DNA of 64,000 nucleotides from Heterobilharzia americana (lineage: Eukaryota > Platyhelminthes > Trematoda > Strigeidida > Schistosomatidae), in contig OX104128.1 in assembly GCA_944470555.2 (NCBI GenBank), forward strand, positions 1,550,001-1,614,000, in the 5' to 3' direction. The notes under the pieces are model-generated. The model saw only the letters and a list, made by a program, of their open reading frames with translations, ran no database searches and was not told the origin of the DNA. The position numbers and the translations under genes are program-made. Shown here piece by piece: positions 25,101-36,240 of the stretch (position 1 is its first letter; every line of letters starts with the position of its first letter).

Positions 25101-28100
25101 TTATCGGCAACTAACCCACTGGGGTTGATCCTACTTCCCAGGTAAGTGAAGTGGTCAACACACTGAACCACTTCACTCTGTATTGTTAGCCGCAGTGGGG
25201 CACCGCTGAAGACCAGTCCTGGAGCAAAAATTTGCATTTGGGTGGTGAAAATCTCATCCGAAACATTCTCATATGGTCTACTGAATACAGGAGCTTATTC
25301 ACTGGAGAGATGGAGAAGCGTATAGAGAGAATTGTAACACAGTAGTAAATGAAATACCGTTTAAGGTGATCAGAAACCGATCATATATTTTGAATCCATC
25401 TTAATTCCTTTCTACTTTATTGTGTTCTTCTTGTACTTATTTTCAGTATGAACGTGCTCGAGTTATTTACAAGTATGCCTTAGAAAATTTACCAAAAGAA
25501 GATTGTCAAGAGATTTATAAAGCTTATACACTACATGAGAAAAAGTATGGTGATCGACTAGCTATTGAAGATGTGATTTTGAACAAAAGAAAATTTCAAT
25601 ATGAAGAGGTGAGTTATTGAAAAGATACATTATTCCTGTTATTAACTTTGATTGTCTTTCTCTCTCTTGAATTTCAATTGTAAGTAGTCATAGTTATAGA
25701 CTTGGTTGTATTATGTTCTCTCAGTTGGGTTGTTTAATCGTGAAGCTTTCATTGTCTTTCTTCTAGACTACATCATCATCAGCACCAACTTCAGTATGAA
25801 GTGAGCTGTCAGTATTTCTCCATGAGTGAGTGATTTAGTAGCTTGCCTTGACGAAGTGGTCTATGATTGGTTGTTTCCTTTGAATGTTGTGTCATTGATT
25901 GACTGTATAGATTTTCCTATTGGCTGTCCCTCTGCTTGACCTCTAACGTTTCTGTCGTTTATCATTTTTCTTATTGGTTGGTAAGTTGGGTCTATGTCTA
26001 TACATCTATTGGTTGCTGACTGACCTGAATGTTCATCCTAAAGAAGAACAACTACCCACGAAACTTTATCAGAAGATACCTATCCCGTACATCATCAATG
26101 ATAAAGTCATCAACAGAAATCAATAAACGCATCATTCTACAATACATAAAGAATATGTCAGAAATCACGACAAGATTACTGAAACCACTTGGAATTGGTG
26201 TGGCTCATAAACCAACAAATTCTGTGCATACACTATTATGCAGACTGAAGGATGCAACAACCAAAGAGGACAAACTGAATATCATCTACAAAATCAACTG
26301 AGATAGTTGTAGTCAACACTACATTGGACAAAGTGGTCGTCCTCTTCGCCTTCGTCCATATAAGCACCAATTGGCTATTAAACGTCATGACATTTCATCA
26401 CTCATTTCAATGCATATGGATAATTATGGACATGGATTCAATTTCGACAATGTAGAAATCTTGGACGGGGAGGAAACACAAAGAATATCAGGAAATTCCT
26501 AGGAGTTTGGCATTCAGTTCAGTCAGTCAGCAATCAACAGATATATAGACATAGACCCAATCTATCAACCAATAAGAAAGATGATAAACGACAGAAAGGT
26601 AAAAAGGGCAAGCAGAGGGATAACCAACAGGATAATCTATACAGTCAATTAATGACACAACAATCGAAGGAAACAACCAATCACAGACCATATCGTCAGA
26701 GTAAGCCGCTAAATCACTCACTAATGGAGAGATATTGACAGTTCACTTCATACCGAATTTAGTGCTGATGATGATGTCGTCTAGAAGAAAGACAATGAAA
26801 GCTTCACGATTAAACAACCCAACTGAGAGAACACAATACAACCAAGACCATCCACCTGAGCTTCAAATATTCTCCACTATTTCAATACTACTGACTAAAA
26901 GCTTATCAACAAAGGAGCATTTTAATAATTACCAATCTCATTCGATGAAGAAGGTATTTCTTTGATAAGAATTCATTTTAAGTAACCTAGTTAGTTGATT
27001 GATCGTAGTGATATACGGTGACAGCCATCTATACTTCACTTGAAATCTTCAAGATAAGTACTGCAATAACTGAACTTTGGTTGATAGATAGATAGATAGA
27101 TATATATAGATTTCAGTGGACGAACTTGAAATAGTGACAAGTTAGTAAGAGACCACCTTATCATTCTACAAGTATCATAGATGCAAGCTGTTTAAATAGA
27201 CGAAAAAGTAGGTATAGAAATATGAAAAAGAACATCTTATATCATGGAATATCAGTAAGCATTCAGCTGTGAAATTGTATATAGGCGTAGAACTTGGGCA
27301 CTGTGGTAGAATTTAATCCCACATATTAGATTTGTTTATTTGATTTTTAACACACAGTGATCTATTATCATTTACTTGATGATGACATTTTAAGGATAAA
27401 TTATCACTATGTTTAGTAATGATTGGCAGTGGCTAGCAGTGAAATCCAAGATGCGCATTTCGTCCTATTTGGGACTCGTCAGCTGGATGTACCTGCTTCC
27501 CAGTGAGTAATGTTGTTCCCACCGGGACTCGGACTCGGGAGCGACCGCTTCAAACGCCAGCGCGTTATCCACTACACCACCGAACCACGATAGCCACTTC
27601 TTGTGCAACGGGTATAGGTCTTAGTGTTATTGCTTGTATTACACTGATCAATTCGGTCCAATCAACGACGGTGTAGTGGATAACACACTGAGATTTGAAG
27701 CGATCGCTCCCGAGTCCGAGTCCCGGTGGGAAAAACATCACTCACTGGGAAGCACGCACATCCAGCTGAAGAGTCCCAAATAGGACGAAATGCGCATCCT
27801 GGATTCCACTGCTAGCCACTGCCCATCATTACTAAACATAGTTAAAAGACAGGCCATATCGAGGCATCTGCATTGGAGCCCATATGCCAACAGAAACTCA
27901 TCAATGCGGTCCAATCAACGACGGTGTAATACAAGCAATAACACTAAAATAAATTATCACTGCTCATAATTATACCTCAATGTAATCACACCACTTCCGA
28001 TATCTCGTTTTTATAGTTACGTCACTTCGTATTCTTTATCTCACTCGGCAACAAACTTTTTCATATCTCTCGTATAGACGTTGTATCATTTCCATTACGT

Positions 28101-31100
28101 GTTGGGTTGGTGTGTTTTGATTCGATGAACAAAGATTCAGTAATCTATCTCTCCCTCTCTCTCCACCTAATTATATTGGACTTGAGTGCAGTGGCTTTAT
28201 CCCACCCACTCCATTGTGCGGTTGTGTGTTAATGTATGCATTACAATAGACGAGTCTCCTTCTAGATTATTGATCGAATTGGGGTCTGTTGTTCTACATT
28301 CAGTTAAACTCCTATGTTCAGTTATTCTAAGTGACTCCGACCGACTAGTTTGACCTCACAGTCATTACATGGAATTTGATAGATTGGATTATTTTGCTTA
28401 ATTGGTTCTACCAGATCCTTAAGCCAGTCGACAAAGTTTATCTCTGAGTGAGTTTGTAGGTTTAAATGTCACCTTAATCCCAGCTCTGTTGAGGATTCTA
28501 CGTAAAGTTTCTGAGGTACCCTCTTTATAGGGTAATACAATGGAGTCTGTGAACTCCTTTCTATTTGTGTTGACGTTACTAGTCACACTCGTGTGACTGT
28601 AATTTTTTTCTTTTTTTGTGTGTCCGTAAGAATTTCTTAATAAACTAGGGAGGATAATTATTAACTATTAGCGCTTCGTTAACGTGTTTTATTTCCTTGT
28701 TTAGGTTCTTGCACTGACTAGTCAGTTTTCTAGCTGTGTCATTTAGACATTTGATTAATCCTGCCTTAACTGACATTGGATGGGATGATCTGAAGTCTGA
28801 ATACCTGTTGGAATGTGTTGGTATTTTGTAGACAGTAGTATCCAAGCCACCATCTGTCCTTCGTTTTATCCTGCAATCCAACATAGACAATTCTCCTTGT
28901 TGATTTTCTACCTCCTCGTGAGTGAATTGCACTGCGCCTACTACTGAGTTCGTATGCATGAGGAAATCATCGATATGTTTCGATTTTAACAGAGTAAATT
29001 AGTCATCCACATATCGTCACCATATTTTTGGTGTATGACTAAACGTTTGTAAAGCTATGTTTTCCTAACTATCCATAAATATATCTGCTACTATTGGGGG
29101 TATTGGTGATCCCATTGCTACTCCTTCCCTTTGTCTGTATATTTTATCCTGAAACCTGAAGATTATGGAGGTCAGACACAATTGTATGCCTAATATGATC
29201 TCATCAACCGATATCTTAGTTCTGTGAGTAAGTTCTGAGTCAATATTTCGTTGACTTCTGACTGCCTCCAGTGCCATATTGATTGATATTTTGGTATAGA
29301 GACTAGTTACATCGAACTAACCATTTTTTCATCCTCTTAAGCTTAAGTTTTAACTCGTAAGAGTTTAGTAGTCTTGAATTTGAACGGTTTCTAATAGGGC
29401 ATAATATTGAAGCTAAGTACTTTGCTAGTTCATATGTTGGGGGTATTTCTGAAGTCAACTAATGGGTCTAATGGGATAACCTGGTTTATGAACCTTAATA
29501 GTGCCATGAATTCTGCTAGGATTATTAGTTTTAGGCATTAAATTAAACCGTTCAGATTCACCTAGAGATAGTTTTAGTCGGCGTATCAGATCAGCTGTGG
29601 ATTTCCTGATTTTATTCATGACCGCGTCTAAGGGCTTCTTGATTTCTTCATATGGTCCTGTTTGGATATGTTTGTCAATTTTGTTGAAGTAATCCAGTCT
29701 GTCCATAACTACTGTTGAATTACCTTTATCGGACTTAACAATTACTATATTATTGTCATTCCGTAGACTGCTCAGTGCTGAATTTTCAAGTGTCGTTACC
29801 TTCGACTGTCTTTTCTTTTGTCTTTTCAGTGTTAACGCACACTGTGCTCTAACCTTTGAAATTGTATACCCTAGTACCCACTAGTCTTGAGTTATGCTGC
29901 ATAGAACCTTCTCAGGAATAAACAGTTCAAAAAAACTTACAGTCTCTCCTGGCTCCAGTTACTAAGCCTATGCTCTTTTTAAGGTTCCATTTTACTATGA
30001 TTCAAGCATTGGTTAGTGGTATTAAGATATTGAAAAGCTCATATGGTACAACATTTATCTTTAAACAGACAAAGCGAAAACATTTGGATAACCATGAAAA
30101 ACAACTGCGACTTGCTGAAAGGTATATTATATTTATGCAGGACAGATCATTTCCAAAACTGATGTGTATACAAAAGGGGAAGCCCGAACTGTACGTGTTA
30201 TCTTGATGTGGTGGTCGGACTTGGATATCACGACCACCCCATGAGGTATACCGCCTGGAATGCTTGTTCCCTCGAGGTCCTATTATGCCAGAAACGTTTG
30301 TTGGACAATGGTAAGACAAAAAGCAGTTACCATTGTAGTGTAAATTACTACACTATGATGAGGTTGTGAGGGAGAAGTCATACTGCTGTTTGCTGGATGG
30401 AGTGTTTCCCTTGAATGCCACACTGATGCTGCTTTCCCTATGGGAAGAAAGGATTAGAAAAGGTCGGCCCCCAAAACAACACACTCCTTCCTGCTCCACG
30501 GTCTTCCGATGCTGACGTTAGAGCAACCTAATCTCAAAAAAGCAACGCCGTAAAGTGTGTGAGATGGGCCTCAGTTAGATTTTCCATGGGCTCTGCGGTC
30601 ATGCAAATCTTTCCTTTTTTCAATTACCTTATAAAGAAATAACTTTTCACGGTTTGGGCAACCGGAAGGTGTCAACTGCTCGCACGGTTCCATTAGTATG
30701 CTTTAGGGTTGTGTTATGACGTAGTTTACTGACTCATTGGTTGATTATTAGTCTGAGCTATGTTTGACTAAAGTCCTCGAGACGATAGAAATCAATGGTT
30801 AGAGAGTCTTGGTAACACTGCTGTAAATCAATCACAATAGCACATATCTATACACTCTTCTCATCTTCGAGGTCGTCAATATTTTGATTAACCTTCATCC
30901 ATATATCCTCTCAATTCTCGTACACTATTGTCTAGCTTAACATCACTCTTCTGATTTATTTCTTCTCTGCACACTATTGCAAAGTGAAGCACTTATGTGC
31001 CAGGTTCTACACTGACTTATCTGTCTCTGAATCATTGACTACTTGAAGCCACTTTTTATGGATTGGTGATCAAACTTTATTAACTGGGAAAATAATTTTA

Positions 31101-34100
31101 TTTTAAAATATGATGACTATTTGTTGGTTGCATATAATGACAGCTTCACTGTTTTCCTCGTATTTCTTGTTGTCACACTTAATCCATCATTTTTGATAAA
31201 CATGTTTTAATACAACCGCCTATTCAATTTGGTGGTTTCTGAGGATTTATATGTTGAATGACTCGTTTCGACAGGCGATTCTTAAAGTTCCAATGAGAAG
31301 TTGTGATCGTTGTGGCAAGCCAAATCAAACATGAGGAAAATTATTCAACGATGGGATTAGATGAAGGTTGCGCTATATCATGAACTGACAGAAGTGAAAA
31401 ATATGAACCATAAGATTCCGATCTAAAGGTTTGAAGGTAACGAGCTAGCCGCGCAATCTGAGTTTCCTGGGTTCGATCACTAGTGGCGTCATGGGTAGAT
31501 ACTGCTGAGGAGTCTTGTGCTGGGACGAAACAGATGTTCAGTTCTCCAACTGATATCATTCCATGGTGAATACCAACATGAAGTCAACCAACTATTTCTT
31601 AAATGTTTAATGATTAATACAAATTTTTTTATTTGGTTTCAGGAAGTTCAAGCCAATCCTCATAATTATGATGTGTGGTTTGATTATGTTCGTTTAATGG
31701 AAGAAGAAGGTTCAGTGGAACAAACACGAGAGATTTATGAACGTGCTATTGCCAATGTACCTCCAATTAAAGTAAGCCTATACAATTATTCATTGGATTT
31801 TCAATGTAGCAAATGATTTTTTAAATCAAGTTTTGCACGATAAATCAGTGCATTATTATTATTATTTGTCCCTTGGGTTCCTAGTGGAACATAAGGCTTC
31901 AGTAGCACGTCTCCAGTGACCTCTGTTCTCTGTAAACTTTTCAACCTGGCTCCACGACAACCCGGAAGCCCTCATTACTTCCTCACACGATATCCTCCAT
32001 ATCACTCTCAGAGTCCAACTCGTCGTTTCCCATCCCAGGTTCCACTCGACGGACTGGCAGGCCTGACGCGTGATGTCCCCGAACGGTCCTCTCAGTGTAT
32101 CCCCAATCCAATTCATCTCCACTTCCTTCTACTGCAAATTTGTTGAGCGATAGGTTCTTGATTGGTTCGTCGACAGCGACAATGAGTTCCTTGTTGCTTA
32201 TTCTTATAATTCTGGACATCTGATCTTCAGTAACGAGCCAGCATAGGGGGCAGTTGTTGGTGAATGTCTGTAGTTTGTTGGAAATGCCTTTCGTAACGCC
32301 CCAAGTTTCTGAGCCATACAGAAGCACTGACTTGACTGAATTGGTGTTGAAAATCCGGATCTTGTTCACGCTTTATGCTGAGTGCAGAAGATCTCCACAC
32401 TGGTTTCAGGTTAATGAACGCTTTTCCGATCCTGGGTTTGACATCCTCGTCTGTGCCGCCTGTAGTTGAAATGATGCTGCCCTGCCTAGGTAGGTGAAAG
32501 AGGCTACTTCCTGTTAGTTTCCCCCATTAATGGTGATTGGTACATGTTGTTGTTGGTTGTGTATCTTCATCACGTCTGTCTTGTCTACGTTCACGTGATT
32601 GAAGTTCCGTCTTCCTTCGCTGCCTCGCCTCTTCTGTCAACTTGTTAGTTTTCGCCTGTAGATCTTCGAGTTTGTGCGACATTAGACACAAGTCATCACT
32701 GGCGAAATCCAAATCTTCTAGGATCTTTTTGCCAGTCCAGCGTATCCCACTCTTCTTGCTCCTCACTGTTTGTTGCATGATCCAGTCCAGTTCACCACAA
32801 TCAGGAAGATTATGGGTGATAGTAAGCAGCCTTGTCTTACTCCTGTCTTCACTTCAAAGGCATCACTGAGCTCTTCATTATGGATCACACTCGGCATGTG
32901 GCGTTTTCACATAGCTGTTGAATGAGATTGATAAAGGTTTTTGGCACTAAAACCGTAGTATTGGAGCAGTTGCTTGTCAAATTACTTGTCGATTGACGCT
33001 GTCGAAGGCCTTTTTGAAGTCGATGAAGTTGAGGTAGAGAGTTGACTGCATTCTATGCTCTGTTCAGTGCATTAGTAAATAGCTAATATTTAAACATTTA
33101 TATAAAATTCTTGTCTTTGGAAAATTATAGACTTTCAAATTTTGGTGATGAACAAATCATTCTTTTATGGCCATTACTGACTGAGTGACTAATAAAATCA
33201 CCGTAGAACTTCACACACATAGGTGCATCGGCTCTAGTTGTCGCATTTCACAGTAGTATACAAAGGACACGTGGATAGAAAAAGTGATATTAATGTAGAA
33301 GTTGTGTAGGAGAATAAGCAACTTGAAGATAAGGGTTAGTGTGAATATTCAAGCTATAGAAGAGGTTAGGGGATGAATACATCTGGGCCTTTGTGATCAC
33401 TTTCTGGCCTTGTCACCAAGTGTCCTCAACTGTTGATTCCTATCGTCTCAACAACCCCAGTCAGCTAGTCAATATTTCCCAACACGGCTGATACCAATAG
33501 TCAGGGACTTCATCGACTGGTACCAGGTCTTTGTTTGGTCACTGTGAACTCTCTTCCACTCTAATTTGACTTCTCCTAGCACGGCGATTGGAGGTAGGTG
33601 GTGGTGGTTCTCAGTAAGAAGCACAGTACATAGATGTTCACGACATCTCAGCCAATGGAAGTTCATAACCTCATCAATTAACTTGTCTATCTTGCCTAGT
33701 ACTCTTCGCCTGACCTCGACACTGCTCACACGATGATTCCACTAAACCCGGGTAGTGCTATGAAGATATCCGTGATCAAAACCCAGTAATCGCTTCATGT
33801 CTTCCACTTTTAGCTGCCATGTCTCAGATCTGTGCAACAGAATAGAACGGACTGTTGCTCAGTATAATCGTCCTTTGATAGATGGTCGGATATCTCGCCA
33901 ATCGACACCACAGGTGACGTAAGTTGATCAATGCCAGACACTTTCTGTATCCGAGCTGAGCTTTCTTCAGCAATCAGCTTGTCTGAGCTGATGTAACTCT
34001 CCAAGTAAGTGAAGTGGTCGATATATCCCACGATTTCAGCCCCTAGTTATAGAGCATCATATTACATTTGATAGGTTCCAGCGAAATGCATGCTCAACGC

Positions 34101-36190
34101 TTTCGGAAGACTCTGGATTTTGTCAGCGTCCTCATCTAGCAGTACTAAATCGTTTGCATATTCCAAGTCAATCCCTGTGAAGTCAGCCATAATTAAGGCT
34201 ACGTCAGTTAGTATGTCTGTGGCGAAGTTAAATAGGAACAGCGACAGTGGACATTTCTGGCAAACACCACTAGTTGTTGTCAATTTCGATGTCAACTCTC
34301 CATAAGCCCTGAAATGGCTGGAAGATTTCTCTCCCTTCTTGTAGACTGGGATAATCAGTTAAGCTCACTAATTCGACGGCACTAGTTCTGATTCCCGCAC
34401 ATTGCTTAGTACTCCTGTCACTAAGCAGTAATTCCCCACCCCCATCCTTGAAAACACCAGGTGGTGAACTATCACGTCATGCTGCTTTGCATCCCCTCAG
34501 GTTCGATAAAGCTTTCTCAACTTCTAGGAGCGTTGGAGAACCGACGTCCACGTCCCACTCACTTTCAAGAAGGCTGATTGTAGTGCAAATAAAGCGTCAC
34601 CGTGGGCCGACCAAACTGTGCCTCAGTGTTCCGCCCACCGTTCTAACCATTTATCCTGAAAAGTTATCAGAATGGCATCCTTTCCTATGATGGTTTCACT
34701 CACCATCGTCTTCTTGTTGATGTCCTTAATATGCCTAAAGAGTCTTCTGACTACATTATCCAAATTCATAAAAGGGACTAATTGTTTCGAGTTGCGGAGT
34801 GTTATTCAATATTGATACCTTCTTCGCCTCTCTCGCTCTCGCCACCGACTGCTGCTCGCGATCACTGCAAGGACTGTCGGTCAACTGAAGTTTAGGTTGT
34901 TTCCGCTCTTCATCGTGGTCAGAGCCAGCTGAAATCAGTCTTCTCGCATCAACTAGTTCGAATGACGCTGCGGAAATCCAATAACGCTTGCTAGCCGTCG
35001 GGTGTTCACGATACTGTTTCTAACACAGTCTACTATGATAGTGAGGATCATTGAAAATCGGAAACGTTCTTTATGCTAACTTAACTCCTCTTCTTCAAAG
35101 GGTCAATGCGTATATAAAACGCAACTTATACATAAATGTTAGTTGCCTGACTTAGGTTTTTTGGTTGTTGGCGCTCGTAAGGCGTATCTGCAACTTTGAC
35201 AAAATTGATGTCCCGCCTTAGATGTGAACTTGCGTCACCCAGTGCAGCAGTCAGAGACGTTACCTCTAAGCTATTCTGGCCACAGTTGAGTTCCTGTATG
35301 ACCTTATTAGATATATTGGTTGGTCACTGGGGAGCAACCAATCCCAGTTCAGTCAGCATTCAAGACTGCACTGCATGAAATTGGCCACTCTCCTGTGACC
35401 AATCAGTGTATCTAACCCACTCATGCAGGAGGTTAATCGCGGCCTGAATGGCTTAGTTGCAACGTCGTTGAATATAACACTTGGTGATGTAAGTGAGAAC
35501 CTTTGGCGGGGCATCAGTTCCATTGAGGTTGTAGATACGTCCTTATGACTAGTGGCGACAAGCAAAACTCCTAGGTCCAGGGCTTCCTGCCGACTACCTT
35601 CAACCAACTGGCATAATGATAATTTTTATGTGTTCTCCACGTTGTTTGACGCTTGTTTTTGAAGGTTTCATCAACAAGCTAGTCGACATCATCGGCACGT
35701 GATGTATTTACGAGTTGCGTGCATGTGTATCAATGTAGGACGCTTTGTCGACCTTGAAATTTATTCGGTTGTGGGTAGCGATGATTTTCTTATCCCTTTT
35801 ATGACCTACGTTCTTGTCACATTATGCTTAGTAGATGGAATATGACTAGTGTGACCATTTAACCTTTGTTTACTAACCTAATATATTCGGTCATTGATTT
35901 GCTTGATTAGCCTCTAGTCGGTTGATCCTTTCGTAACAATCTGTATACGCGTCTACATCCATGTGACTGTCAACTGACATTTCATTCGAGTACCACACTT
36001 CTAGAAATTCTATTTTAGTTTTTTGACGGTTACGTGTTTTAGTTTTTCCACGTTATTTCAGCCGAAGTAGTGATTATGCCTTGTCGGGATGTATTGACTT
36101 CTATAATGATAGGTCATATTGCCTAACAGACAGCTGATGCTCACAAAGTCACTGGGCTATCCAGGAACATCACTGAATTGTTCAGTCAAG

Positions 36191-36240
<50 letters not shown>

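Larger units (their letters stand above)
27408..27948. mobile_element. SINE-1 (Sm-alpha-like) inverted dimer with 12-bp TSD
   Basis: Two SINE-1 units lie head to head: minus about 27640-27408 and plus about 27655-27948. Each has a tRNA-like head (A box 'GTGTAGTGGATAACGCGC', B box 'GAGTCCGAGTCCC') and a hammerhead ribozyme. ATAAATTATCAC occurs directly on both sides (27396-27407 and 27949-27960), and the related PLE-2 copy near 55215 lacks the insert. The pair therefore entered PLE-2 as one unit. Confidence 0.8.
27355..29910 (-). mobile_element. PLE-2 copy 1 (Penelope-like), interrupted by a SINE-1 dimer
   Basis: On the minus strand, frames run in Penelope order. At 29706-29455 '[20 protein letters not shown]' matches the PLE motif before the RT core. 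At 29277-29065 '[20 protein letters not shown]' is the RT block 'QxxGxAMGSPLSP'. 28959-28645 is the thumb region, and a GIY-YIG relic lies near 28390-28280 ('[12 protein letters not shown]'), where a 13-bp deletion removes the YIG residues. The last 0.6 kb is split by an inserted SINE-1 palindrome (27408-27948). A second copy lies at 55080-56760. Confidence 0.75.

Noticed and set aside
27408..27948. CRISPR or tandem array interpretation of the repeated blocks
   Set aside because: Repeats are two inverted SINE units with a TSD, not regularly spaced direct repeats, and the genome is eukaryotic.
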